Below are positions 37,354-49,412 of a stretch of DNA of 64,000 nucleotides, piece after piece. The notes beneath the pieces are model-generated. The model did no database searches and had not been told where the DNA came from. It was given only the letters and a program-made list of their open reading frames with translations. The position numbers and the translations under genes were made by a program. This DNA is from Membranipora membranacea (lineage: Eukaryota; Bryozoa; Gymnolaemata; Cheilostomatida; Membraniporidae): contig OU612070.1 in NCBI GenBank assembly GCA_914767715.1, positions 18,030,025-18,094,024 of the forward strand, read 5' to 3'. Position 1 is the stretch's first letter. Each line of letters opens with the position of its first letter.

Positions 37354-38923
37354 CTGATTACTGGGTCTGAGATCTGGTATCTGATTATAATCTAGAGCTT
37401 CATCCACCATCATAGAGTTAAAATCATCTATAATTCTCTGTGATACCCCAGGGTCAAGGTCGTATGTATAACCACTAGGTAATGTACACCTACATTCATA
37501 TCAACATAATGAAGAAATACCACAACAAGAACAGAACATACCACACCTGATAATATGATCTGCCTGCAAAATTCATATCACAAAAAAGATTCAACATTAG
37601 CTGGGACCAAAGAGTAACCCTGTAACTCCTTGCTGGGACAAACTGGTATAATACAGACGATTGAGACCACAGCTACATCTATAGTGATAATATAACGAAA
37701 ATGCCCTGTTGAGTAATTTTTTTGGTTTGAAGAAGTGATGTGAATAATATGGAAGAGAAGACAGAGAGACGGTGGAGGGACAATTGAACACACACATATG
37801 CAGGAAGATAAACGGGGGAGATGATCTTAATAGTTATGTTATATTCTAATATAGTTTGATGACAGATTATCATTTTAAGCGGCAGCGCTTTCGTCAGCAG
37901 AAGCTAAACTTTGTATTCTGATCAAAAATGGAAAATGGATCAGAAATTTTAAGCATTAATCTATCCAATTATCATTTGAAACATCTACTGCGAAGGAAAA
38001 CATACAATAATGAGACAGCTACCGGAGATTGAATGACGTTCAACACAAAAAAATCATATATAGTATCGCAGTTCAGTTTTACAAGTTATCAAGATGTCAC
38101 AAGTTTATACATTATTTGTTATCAGTATTCCGATATCCTATTGTGGGCGAAAAAAATGCTGTGCAGACAACTTTTCCATTAGATAACGACATACAAACAA
38201 TGCAGATTTAACTGTGTTTCTTAGAAAGATCGGGTCATTTGAAAATATTTCTCACTAACATCGGATTATGGACATTTTATGCCATCACCTAGATATATTA
38301 ATTTTATCCTGGACTGTTGTGCTGAATGATAAGGCTCTGAAAACCTCTTATCTCTGCCCCTAACCTAGCATTGACATGCATCAAACATCTCATTCACAAA
38401 TTAAATGGAACTAATAATATCATAATTTGGCAACATGCCCTATAAAAAAAAAAGTGTTCTCAAATATAACATACCCAGTCATATGATGATGCTGAGGAGT
38501 CGAGTTGCCCATAGTCTTATTATTCATCTCATCGTATGTTGGAACCTGTAAACATCATTGTCGTCATCATTATATCAAAACTGGCAGGTAAGCTTAAGTT
38601 GAGTTGATCTTGAGTATCAATGAGTTATTTTGATCAACTGTGAGGGCAATGAATGGCGAGACAAAAAAGTTTTAACCGTTATCATTTGGGGAGGGGGCTG
38701 TGAGGTATATATCGCAGAACGCAGACTAACCTGTAGATTACTGTGTGGTTTATGATGAGATGATACTCTACTGCCTGATGATGTTAGTACAGCTGCAGAC
38801 CGAGATCTGGGAGGTAGAGGGGGGAGTAGAATCACCACTAGATGGAGTCTTATGCAGTGATGATGTCATAGATGAGCGCCCTCTCTGTGAGCGAGGTGGT
38901 ACTACAGGGGGCATAACTCCAGG
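37354..38923 (-). CDS. Proline-rich exons, possibly the C-terminal part of WDPCP or a neighbouring gene
   Basis: Minus-strand exons are 38923-38731 (PGVMPPVVPPRSQRGRSSMT, then ... SRVSSHHKPHSNLQ), 38545-38475 (VPTYDEMNNKTMGNSTPQHH) and 37474-37354 (GYTYDLDPGVSQRIIDDFNS, then MMVDEALDYNQIPDLRPSNQ). The last two junctions are in phase. PPVVPPRS and PPLPPRS resemble SH3-binding motifs. The first exon reads through only if a run of six C's (plus strand G's 38819-38824) is counted as five. The duplicate exon at about 49.9-50.1 kb has five there. Linkage to WDPCP exon 39688-39537 is out of phase, so either an exon is missing or this is a separate gene. Confidence 0.5.
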
Positions 38924-38960
38924 CTGTAAAATGGTGGTAACAGTAACATACAGCTGTCAG
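38553..38960. repeat. Segmental duplication, copy A (contains an exon)
   Basis: This roughly 400-bp segment (from cattgtcgtcatcattatat through ggcataactccag) is repeated in the same orientation at 49815-50135. It includes the proline-rich minus-strand exon and adjacent intron. Confidence 0.8.
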
Positions 38961-39536
38961 ATTATGGAGCATTTCACATGAGCAGAACATTTGTCTATAT
39001 TGAGCTGAGAAAAATATCAATTAAAGACCTAGACACAATAACAGTTCACCACAGCGAACAACCAGCCATAACAATAACAATACAGAAGGTCAAGTGTTAT
39101 CAGGTGTTATATACAGACAGCTGTTTACTGGTTAAGTTAGTAGTTGTCCCCTTATTGAACCTTATGTTCAGAGAGTGGACAACTACAAATTGTCTGTGCT
39201 AAATGAATTGATTTGAAAAATATGAGTAAATACGCCTAGCAGTAGTTTCAGGGATCTGACAACTCTTGAGAGGTTTGTAACAAACACGCTGTATTAGATC
39301 CAATAGGACCTAGGCAACAGTGTCATCCATACATCAGCACAATTAGGTAGATAGGTTAACAACTGAACAACACAGAGGTGGAGTTTGTATTGGTGAGACT
39401 GTCTACTTGTATGGAGCACAGCCAGCTCTCAATGGTATTCAGGAAGCCCCCCTTCCCCTAAACAACCACCCACAGCCGCGATGATCTTCCTAAAAATCAA
39501 GGACTGGCTGTGGTTTGTAGTTTGTGAGATACGAAC

Positions 39537-42500
39537 CTGGGAACGCCAGATCTTTGTCACATAGTTTAGCTTTATGTCGGGCTGCAGCAGATAGGCGTGC
39601 CTGTCCTGAATCTATTGCAGCGTAGTAAATATCCATAAATAGGTCACAAGCGTTTATATCTACCGCCAGAAGGACCGCCTTATCAAATCAAAACATTCGA
39701 TAAAAATAAATCTACACATAACATAAAACCTTGTTAGTAAAAACAGCAAGTACATCATTTGATGACTTATACAAACAGGTAATACAACCCAAAGCAGACC
39801 ATTACTACACAGCTAGACTGAATTCTACTCAGCTATCTCAACGCATCATATCATAATGTGTGTAATAATCTAACAGTAAGCTGCAGCAGTGAGATATAAC
39901 CTCATAACCCTCTGTGTCGGCTTGAGTTCATGATACTGAAACTGAAACTCCAAGCTTGTGTATCATAACAAGTGTTAGTGTGTCAGAACAATAAACCATT
40001 GCAAATGTGTTAGTTAAAAAAGGAACTAAAAGTGAGTATTACCTGACTAAATGATGGAAGGATCGTTGTGCTAGGTTATCTATATGTACTCTACACTCCA
40101 GTATTCTAACCTCAGCTAATGCTATCTGTGGGGCGTAAAAACATCCCAGGGTGGCCTCCAGTAAATCTGTAAGGTAAAGTCAATTATATTATTGGAGGCA
40201 GTAAATGACACGGGAGTCGGTGAATCGATTACTAAAACCAACTAAGCTAGTGAGTCATACTATTGTCCTAGGTTCCACAGAGCCAGGTATCTTATTGTTT
40301 TTGATCATATTATACACATATGAATAAAGGGATGCTTTGGATGTCTTATCACATTTTCTTAAGCGGAAAGTACTTACAACAAGATTGCTTTACAGTTTAG
40401 TTGATGCACAACTTTTGACCAAACCTCAAAAATCTATGTATGAAAGAAGCCCAATACATAGTAATTGAGGAAGGTGTGTGGTGTATTTACTTTGACTTAT
40501 ACAAAGAATATGGTCTCCATGAGTCAAATACTGATGGCAAGAGACAATGTTAGTGTAAGTCACACATGACCGACTGACTTTCCTTCGTTAGCCTTACTCA
40601 GAGGTTGTCTGAGCAGGATGTTCATGATGCTCACCAAGCATTGAAACAATCATGACTTCTTGTGTTCCAGCTCATAGCTGTTAATAATTTGGTAGCCTGA
40701 AACAGAATATAGACTGTCAATGGACACAATCTGGCGAAACCGAAACAAGTTAAAACAATAACTGAATATATAGGCTTACCAATATTCACTGTTATTGACT
40801 AGATTAAAATTAGTGACAGAAATGTCTTTTGAGTAACAACTTATTTATTCACAGGTAACCCACATAAAATTGAAATATAATCCATATTAGAGAGACATGT
40901 ACTGTTATAGTTGGTTCTATGGTTTTACCTGAAGCCTAACCATTCCTGAGTAAGCTAACCTTACCTGTGTAACCTTGCCTTACCTGAGTAAAGGAGTTAG
41001 ATTTGAGATACTCTTTGATGATTAGAGGACACGATAGATCTGAGTTACACAGATTCTCACCAGTTAACTTCATTATACCAATAGGTCCTCTAAAATTAGA
41101 GCAGAAAATAGAACTACAGGCCCATCCACTAATACACTGATACATTGTACATACATGGCTCAATGTTAGTGATGATAATCAGTGTATGTATGTTTATAAA
41201 TAACAATCTAGTGGGCTTCATAAGGGTACGAATATTTTGACAGGGAGATGAGCCAATAGAGATCATGACAGTATTGGGTTATTATGAGTAGTGTATTTAC
41301 CTATCGAATGTTATTAGTATTGTATTTCTAGTAGATTGGACACTGCATGTATGCTGTGTACTGTGATTACACCAGGATATCCTCCTCACATGTGGAGATA
41401 ATCTACTAAATAGAGCATGATAAACTGACAATACATCAAATGTAAGGCAGTAGCGATTTTTGGACCATTTAAAATAATTATGTTTTTGATAAAATTGAGT
41501 ATTAATTTGTTATAGGAACCAAGACTTTCTCGCTAACAGGCGAGATAATTAAATTAGCAAAACTCGCTATAAATGTTTGGGGTGGTACTGGATAACACAT
41601 GAGCCAAGATAAGATAACTACAAAATATGACGCTCAAATGCCAGGTTAAAAGTAAGTAAAATTACAAAGTAGCACACAGTGCTGCATATTACACCACCGA
41701 GCCTTGTCACATTGATTTAGAATAAATGAGTTTTTTTCGATGTAAAAAAACACTGTACCTTTAACCAAATTATCTAAATAACAGGTTTTGAAAATGCAGC
41801 ACTCACCTGAAGAAATTGGAGAGCTCAATATGAGGCACAAATTCCACTCCTTCTAAAGTAAGACTCAAGGATGTCAAAGCTTTATCATATACCTGTAATA
41901 GCTTCAATATTTAGTTGCTTGCAAGTTTTTGACAAAAACATAAAATTTGTCAACAAGAACTAGAAAAAAAGTAGCAGTACAAGTATGCCGAACTCCACTC
42001 CAAGGATTTAGACTTAGGATATAGTTCACATCAAAATCCTACATCACACTATCGCCACATATTTGCTATTATATATTTAACCCGATTGATGAAACCAAGT
42101 GTCAAACTCGTATTACCCTCTTAAATATTATTGATATCGAGCTGCAGAATATTTACCTGTAGTTCACCCTTATTATTGAGCACAACAAGTAAAGCACCAG
42201 ATGGATGCCACTCTATAAAGTCAGCCTGATATTCAGTACGCACTGTCAGGGTGTTCTTTAAGTTCTCACTGTAATATAATCAGTCATATTGAGGCATGCA
42301 GGGGTAGACAGAGGCAAAAAACAACACACAGGTAGATCTTAATCACAGGGCAAGGATCACTCAATACTTGATCAATAATTTTGCACTTCTAATTTGGTCA
42401 GCAAGATATTTAATTCATGTACAGTAAGTCATAAAATCAGTATGCTTTGCGGAATTCAGTTCAGGTTATTCAGATACCTAATTCGGTTACCATATTCCAC

Positions 42501-43348
42501 CTGAGAGCTATTATATGGTTCTACCTACAGTTAATATAGTAGGACTGAGTTGTCCTAACCAGGGAGGGTAGGAGGGGTATATTCCACCCTCTCTGCCCTT
42601 ACATACCTGTAGAGTGGCAGGGAGTTGTCCTCACACGAGGCGATAAAATTCTGTAGTGTATTATCCCATTGGAAATTGACGAGATTGCTGGTGAGCGGTA
42701 CACGTGTATACAGGATTTTGTGAGCTCATAAGTACATATATCAGCTCTACAGCTCTTTGCGTTTACAGATCTCTCTACACTAACCAACTTACTACCATCT
42801 CTCCGCTATAATAAATAAAATACTATGAGGTTCTGCAGCAATACTGGTCAGACTGGCAAACAGGTATATCTCAGTGTCCAATCAGGTTATAGTGAGTGAG
42901 ACCGTCTGTAGGGACTGTAAGTATAGGATCCGGGGTGCAGCTAAACATTGAAGACCAAAAACCCTAAACATGTATCAATACATTAAACCTGATCTGGCTT
43001 GGGAAACTGATGGTCAAATTCAGTATAATCCTTATAAAACCATGTTAAGTTACTGTATAAATTGACATGTATCCACGGTGGGCAGGATCACTTCCCTTAA
43101 AAATCAGCTACCAAAACTCAACATCGACAGGTTCACACTCTGTTTTAGTACATGCCAGTATATGAGGTTTTCCTCCACTTTGTGTTACAATACACAGATT
43201 AGCTCACTCTTCCTGATTGGTCAATGGAGCCCATGGCCACGCCTCCTCTGATGCTATCGGCTTTCGCTTTCGGTAAAGCATCAGCAGTGGGATATACCTG
43301 TATCTGTCGATTACGGCCAGGTCTGCCGGGTAAATCCAACAGGTGTAT
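39537..43348 (-). CDS. WDPCP: WD repeat-containing planar cell polarity effector (Fritz homologue), with lesions
   Basis: WDPCP acts with CPLANE proteins in ciliogenesis and planar cell polarity. Minus-strand exons: 43348-43298, about 42725-42607, 42268-42157, 41892-41807, 41089-40984, 40696-40598, 40166-40043 and 39688-39537. Family-like blocks are ADFIEWHPSGALLVVLNNKG, VYDKALTSLSLTLEGVEFVP, RGPIGIMKL, LLTAMSWNT, IDNLAQRSFHHLVR, and KAVLLAVDINACDLFMDIYY, the most diagnostic. Phases agree for 42607 through 40984. Exon 40696-40598 needs one extra base to stay open: the first frame is the family frame as far as CFNA, then a shifted frame gives SIMNILLRQPL. The acceptor for 39688 is TG rather than AG. 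N-terminal exons were not found to the right. It is either a decaying gene or assembly indels. A stop at 39490 gives an alternative end (YKPQPVLDF). Confidence 0.75.
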
Positions 43349-44000
43349 CTGTGGAAAACGAAATAAAAAAATTAAAAAAAAAACATCTCAGACAGAATGA
43401 GGCATTAACTGACAATACACAATCTCAAACTGAACAGAGATTCCTAAGAGGATCAAGTCGATCACAATGTTATTATTGACTTGATCTCACTGGGAATTCC
43501 AAAAAGGTGCATTGTGGGATGCTCATAAGTATCCTACTATGTCCAACTACAAATGCCAGTCAACAAGGGCAGAAAAGCTTCATATATTATAATTGTCAAC
43601 ACATGGAGATTTTTCTAGAAACATTATAACTGTCAACATTAGCAAATGCAGTCATATACTGTTAGACCACCCATGCAAAATAGCTGCATACATTATGACT
43701 GTCAATGTTGGACCACACATGAAGACTTTTTAACAAACAAAATAACTGTCAACATTAGGAGGATTGTCAACTACTAAGACTACACATGCAGTGTGGCCGC
43801 ATAAGTTATAGCGGTCAGCCTTAGACCACACCTCCTTCCCATTTAGGATCTTACTATATACAAGGAGTTAAAGACTTTAACTCCTTGCTAATGCTATATA
43901 TATATCTGTCTGAGTAGGTAATTTTTACCATATATGACCATTAATATGATTAGTGTATGGCGACACTAGTAATGTATGTGTGCCAATGTATCGATCACGT
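43345..44000 (+). repeat. Dispersed repeat family R1, copy 2
   Basis: Aligns by eye with 48600-49120: ctgtggaaaac, actgggaattccaaaaaggt, gcattgtgggat, caaatgccagtcaacaagg, ggaccacacatgaagac, accacacctccttcccattt. This copy carries a palindromic insertion at 43861-43893 that the other two copies lack. Confidence 0.75.
43854..43902. mobile_element. Micro-palindrome insertion (AGGAGT type)
   Basis: CAAGGAGTTAAAG and CTTTAACTCCTTG are perfectly complementary around one A (43861-43887). With six further bases (CTAATG) the insertion is flanked by CTATATACA (43854-43862) and CTATATATA (43894-43902), matching at 8 of 9 bases. These flanks are low-complexity, so the duplication is weak evidence. The aligned repeats at 49.03 and 33.93 kb lack the palindrome. 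Confidence 0.5.
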
Positions 44001-44984
44001 AGTTGCTTTAATTTGTGGACAAAATTGGGATAAACTCGACACAAATGTATTCAGGTGACCAAAATATATACAAACAAAATCTAACAATTGATGACAAAGA
44101 TCTTCAAAATGCCCCACATCTCGATCTATCCACTATTCTCATTTCTATATAATACCACACCATGTGTAAAATACAGAGCAAGCCATTGATATGAATTCAG
44201 AATTCAGAATTATGAATGTATATCAGTGGAGCAAGCTACCATAATGAGATGCACGCAGCTACGCAGACAATCTAACCTTGGATCAAGTAGTGAGAGTTTT
44301 TTCTGAGGGTTTTCCTTCAGAGAAAGTTTAATAAAGAAGACTACCGTACTTCTAGTTTAGATTTATCTGATGAGCAGAGCGCTATGAAGGAGTTTTCAAT
44401 CACAGCTACAATTATACAGATTTCAGTCTTTTGAGCAAGTGTGACAATTATTGAGGTTATCAGATATGTATATAAATAAATACTTAAATAATAATAATAT
44501 TTCAGTTTTATATGAAATTTTTCAACAATGGCAGCAATTATATTGAGTAGAAATGAGCACGACATTTCAATGTTATCGGACCTTGGTTTGATAGAGGAAT
44601 GAAAATTACCCAGTACCGATATACATATCTAATGATATAATTATATACAACATTATAAAGCAACTTTGAACAACCTCGCTTTGAACTAATGAAATTAAGG
44701 GAGTATCAAGCCAAGCAACCAGATTCTAACTGTAAGTCAATTTGGTCATGTCACACTTTGAGAGTCATTCTCTTTCCAAAAATGGGTATGGTTGGAGACT
44801 AAATGCTTGGTGATTGGTAAAAGAACAACAAAAACTGCAGTATGAATACTGAGCACAAACCAAACTGTTAGGTACTGTTTCATACAATCTCTCATTGTGC
44901 CTTCGCTAATATTAAAGCAATTGGTAATTCAGTATTGCTAAATTCAAGACTTCTTAATTTAATTCGGAAAGGGTTGGTCTGGGT
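44000..44984. other. No gene recognised
   Basis: This is AT-rich intergenic or intronic sequence. The minus-strand ORF at 44341-44565 is low-complexity (YYYYLSIYLYTYL) and is not supported as a gene. Confidence 0.4.
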
Positions 44985-45987
44985 CTGGTTTGTGCATGGC
45001 TAGTGCCTATGTCATATAACTTATCATTGAGAATATAGGTATCGGGCATGGAAATTTAGATTTTAAGAGTGCTTATGGCCAGTTTTTTGATAAACATTTT
45101 CATGCGACACTACATGGATCACTTGCAGGTATTTTCACTCGCAGCCAGTGGAAATGTTTCTATGTTTTCCCATTAAAATAAGCCAAAATCTCAACCGCAA
45201 ACACATCATTGTGATGAAATAGAAACTGAATGGCTAGCTCGATTTTTTTCACCGCCACTAGCCATCCATATTAGCTGTGTCCTGTCTCTCTTACTTATAT
45301 TAGTTAGTTACACACTCAAGGGGTTTATTTTATTTTTGATTAAATGAAGTACAAGCAGACAGTGTAAAAGTGATCGGAGGTGTAAAAGTTTGCCACTTGC
45401 CTCATTTGCAGTCACAATGTACATAATTTCGAGATTCAGATTTGCTCTTCAGAAATCATTGCTTTATTTGGTGTATTATATTAAGTTTTTTGCTTGGTAC
45501 GTCAAAGTAGATTGGTGCTAAAATCACTGCAAATTAAATGTGATGATGCTACAAGCCCCCAGTGCTCATCAGCTCACTTTCTGACTGCAAGACTTTTATT
45601 TTCATAGCATCAATCCATTTCTGATGGAGACTCAAAGGTCTTAGAAATTCTAACTCCGGTCGTTTCAAAGGAGTTACCAATTAACAAGGTTGTTTCTACT
45701 TCACTGTTGCTCAAAAGCTTATATAAAACGTGTGTCATCCGCTATGCAAACACACCTATAGACTTCAACTTCAAATATTTCAAACATTACTGAACTACCA
45801 TAAAGTGTAAAAAAAAGTTATTGTATATGATGCTGATGTTTTCATTTACAAATAAACAACCATCAGAGAAAATTGCATCACACCCCCCCCCCCGTGCCAA
45901 ATGATCTCTTATTTTGAGTATGGTGAGAAATCAGAAATATCTGTAAACTTAAAACTGTCTTTCTCAGTACTAATATAGTCATGTTTA

Positions 45988-46355
45988 TGGGCAACCAAGG
46001 TTTCAAACAGGTTCTCATCAATTGATAGCAGATCGTACCTTCTGCATAGGGGAACAGAAAAAAATCTAATTTAGATGATTATTCAGCCAGAATTCTTGTG
46101 AAACAATTCATCCATCAGGCACTCAAACTCTGCTAAAATGGAATACCACAGAGCAGTTTCCTGTTCCTGTTATTTTTTAGTCTGTGCTCTATCATTATTA
46201 CAGCAATATCTTGGAACCTCCCCTAAACTGAAGTGTCACCCAGCTTAGAGTCAGCAACTACTTTGAGTTTTGCACCGCATCATGCACAAAGCTGATGCTG
46301 CCTAGCACATTATTTACTACCCACCAATGCATTGCTGCGAAACCTTGGTTGCTCT
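45988..46355. mobile_element. Inverted-repeat DNA element (copy 2)
   Basis: Inverted orientation relative to 1543-1900, sharing gcaaccaaggtttc ends and interior (acagcaatatcttggaacct; ttgtgaaacaattcatccat). The flanks are TTTA on the left and TTAA on the right. It lies inside the larger 44985-48505 complex, in the spacer between its two arms. Confidence 0.75.
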
Positions 46356-46769
46356 TTAATATCAGTCTTGTGGGTAGAATTTTCTGGAAGTTCTGGAAGA
46401 ATGCAAAGGTGAGTGCAAATAGAAATTTTGGACCGATGATATATATAACATTGGTTAAAAGATTTTAATTCACATTGTATACTATTATAAGTACCTAAAG
46501 ATGAAATATTAATAAAGTCTATAATTACGCCCTCTGTATTTTCTTGATTCTTGAGTTGACCATTCAATGTTTCTTGACATTCAGCGACTCAGCAGAAAGG
46601 TTAATGCATTGATTTATTTAACCTGCTGTGTTGGCTTGAATAGTTTCGGCAATCCAAAAAACGAGTGGCCACCCCGGAGAGGTAATTAAGAGCTTTAAAT
46701 GATATAGCCAAACCAAAACCTGAAAATTTTGTACTCATTGTATAATCGGAAGTCATAATACTGGACAGA

Positions 46770-47690
46770 TAAAATGAACTCAGTGAGTGTGTAACATTTT
46801 AGTTAGAGAGACAGGACACAGTTAAACTGGCAGGCAAGTGGCAGTGGCAAAATCCGGCTAGCCAGGTAATTGTGATTTTATCCGATGATATGTTTGCGGT
46901 TGAGATTTTGGTGTTTAATGGGGATAACACAAATCTTTTTGTCCCCTGACTGCTAAAGAAATCACTTGCAAGTCATCTTATAGTGTGACATGAAAAGTAT
47001 TACAAAATATTGCTAAAAGTGCTCTAAAAACGAAAAAGGCAAGCAGCAATCCTTTTCACTTCCAATCACTTTTCCATAGGCTACTTGTACTCCATGTTAT
47101 CACAAATAGCTGGAATTGAACAGAAAAGTAAACCGACTGAGTGTGCAACATATAAGTTTGAGAGACAGGACACAGTTAAACTGGCAGGCAAGTGGCAGTG
47201 GCAAAATCCGGCTAGCCAGGTAATTGTGATTTTATCGCGATGATATGTTTGCGGTTGAGATTTTGGTGTTTAATGGGGATAACACAAATCTTTTTGTCTC
47301 CTGACTGCTAAAGAAACCACTTGCAAGTCATCTTATAGTGTGACATGAAAAGTTTTACAAAAATATTGCTAAAAGTGCTCTAAAAACGAAAAAGGCAAGC
47401 AGCAAACCTTTTCACCTCCAATCACTTTTCCATAGGCTACTTGTACTCCATGTTATCACAAATAGCTGGAATTGAACAGATAAAGTAAACCGACTGAGTG
47501 TGCAACATATAAGTTTGAGAGACAGGACACAGTTAAATGCTTGGCAAGTGGCAGGAACCAGCTAGCCCTGTCATTGGGATTTAAGCTCACGGGTTTGCGG
47601 TTGATATTTGGCTTATTTTAATGGGAGCATAGGAAAAAAATTTTATACCGACTGGTTGAGAAAATACCCTAGGGGATGTTAACGGTGTTA
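46770..47690. repeat. Tandem array of ~355-bp units
   Basis: gagacaggacacagttaaa recurs at about 46807, 47162 and 47518, giving a period of about 355 bp. Units 1 and 2 are nearly identical across the whole period; unit 3 is more diverged and shorter. Each unit contains the motif gtttgcggttgagattttgg. Confidence 0.85.
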
Positions 47691-47771
47691 CATGTGAAAT
47701 TCTCTGAAAAAATGGCTACAACTGCTCCATAAAGTAAATTTGTATGTACAATTCTAATATTTTCAATGATT

Positions 47772-48300
47772 AAAGACTTTGTTTGAGGCTGCTCTTTTGT
47801 ATCACATCTTATTCTCCATATTTTATTCTATCATGTGAGCGATTTTCAGCTTTAGAATCCAAATATTGAGGAAGTTATGGCCTCTCAAACTTCCAGGGTG
47901 ATTGCCTTCAATCGGCATTGGGAATAAGCGGATGTTTCCCCTGGGGTATGTCACAACCATAGACATGTGACATAGACATTATGAGTTATTAGTTAATACA
48001 CTAATAATCACATTATAATTGATGATCAAAATTCAGACCTGGGTGGGAATCGAACCCGGGTCCTATAGGCAACGACGCTACCATCACGCCACTTGGACCA
48101 ACTAGGTTAGCTGGTTGTGACGTACCCTAGGGATTGCCGGCTGATTTTTACTGCCGATAAATTGCCGTCACCTTGGAAGTTTGAGAGGCCATAACTTCCT
48201 CAATATTTGGATTCTAAAGCTGAAAATTGCTCACATGATAGAATTAAATATGGAGAATAAGATGTGATACAGAAGAGCAGCCTGAAACAAAGTCTTTAAG
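47772..48300. mobile_element. 529-bp inverted-repeat element with 9-bp duplication, SINE nested inside
   Basis: Arms of about 160 bp: left AAAGACTTTGTTTGAGGC ... ggcctctcaaacttccag, right its inverse ending gcctgaaacaaagtcttt. The exact repeat TCAATGATT flanks it (47763-47771 and 48301-48309). The centre holds a tRNA-derived sequence. A shorter relative lies at 30510-30772. The 9-bp duplication suggests a Mutator-type transposase (inference). Confidence 0.8.
48035..48118 (-). mobile_element. tRNA-derived SINE head
   Basis: The minus strand reads GGTCCAAGTGGCGTGATGGT then AGCGTCGTTGCC and CCCGGGTTCGATTCCCACCC. These are well-formed A and B boxes of a polymerase III promoter, with a pairing T-arm. 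There is no paired acceptor stem or clear anticodon arm, so a SINE head fits better than a tRNA gene. Confidence 0.7.
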
Positions 48301-48599
48301 TCAATGATTCATGCACTATCCACGCACAACCAGATTTCGTTGCGTCATGGAATTGAAAGTGAAGATACCTGCAAGTGATCCACATGGTGTCACATGAAAA
48401 TTTTTCCAAAAATATGGCTCTAAAAATCTAAATTCCCATGCCCATTATGTGTATTCTCAATGATAAGTTATATGACACAGTCACTAGCCATGCACAACCA
48501 GATTGCGTTGTGTCATGGATTTCGCAGTAATTGAGTAGGACGTATTTAGCACTGCATTATCCGCTCTAGAGTATATAATAACTCTATGGTATATATATC

Positions 48600-49120
48600 T
48601 TTATATCTGTGGAAAACAAACCAAATTAAATAAACAACACATCTCAATCGGAATGGGGAATTTATTGACAGTCCAGCAACGCAACCTGAAATTGAGATTC
48701 CACAGAGGATCAAGCTGATCATAAATTATTGTTATTCACTTGATCTTACTGGGAATTCCAAAAAGGTGCATTGTGGGATACTCATAAGTATCCTAGTATA
48801 ATCTAATTACAAATGCCAGTCAACAGGAGCAGAATAGCTTCACAGAGTAAGGATATATCCTTACTCTGTGATAGCTTCATACATTATGACTGTCAAGGTT
48901 GGACCACACATGAAGGCTTTGCAACAAACAACACAACTGTCAATATTAGGAGGATGGTCAACTCCCTTTAGACCACCCATACACAAAAGCTGGATAACTT
49001 ATAACTGTCAGTGTTAGACCACGCCTCTTTCCCATTTAGGATCTTACCTAACAGAGCTATCTGAGATGGTAATTTCCACCATATATCATAACCATTGCTA
49101 AAAAGGATAATGTAAATCAG
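48600..49120 (+). repeat. Dispersed repeat family R1, copy 3
   Basis: Aligns with 43345-44000 and partly with 33590-34010. It is interrupted by the micro-palindrome at 48843-48870, which the other two copies lack at that position. Confidence 0.75.
48834..48879. mobile_element. Micro-palindrome insertion, copy 1
   Basis: The 28-bp insertion 48843-48870 (CAGAGTAAGGATATATCC, then TTACTCTGTG) is a perfect palindrome apart from its last two bases. It is flanked by the exact 9-bp direct repeat ATAGCTTCA (48834-48842 and 48871-48879). The related repeat at 43.58 kb reads agaaaagcttcatatattat and that at 33.77 kb reads agaatagctgcatacattat, so both have only one copy of the target and no palindrome. 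Confidence 0.85.
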
Positions 49121-49412
49121 TGTTTTGTGACTCAAGTAATGTATGTCTGCAAATGTATTGATTTTGCTTTTATTTTTGGACAAAATTGTCATTATCTCAA
49201 CTCCATGGTTCTTGTCTTCACATTTACTACAGGCATGACTGAACTTGCATGCCCTCCTAGAGCAAGTGCCATAACTAAATTACGATTCATAATACAGGGG
49301 CATCATTTCTCAACAAATTTTCTGAGGTCAACTAGCTTTCCTCTGTTAATCTGGGACACCACTGACTCTGGTACATTGTTTACCGATAGCTGATTAGGTG
49401 GATGGGTATTAC

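Larger units (their letters stand above)
44985..48505. mobile_element. Large inverted/tandem repeat complex
   Basis: The left arm 44985-45305 (tttgtgcatggctagtg ... cacttgcaggtattttcac ... tcaaccgcaaac ... tgtgtcctgtctctc) is inverted in pieces on the right: 48505-48310, 47760-47690, and each unit of the tandem array 46770-47690. The right arm is split by an inserted 529-bp element (47772-48300). It is non-coding. It looks like a fold-back transposon whose right arm was amplified. Confidence 0.7.

Noticed and set aside
48035-48118. A tRNA gene on the minus strand
   Set aside because: Good promoter boxes, but no complete cloverleaf; it sits inside a mobile element.
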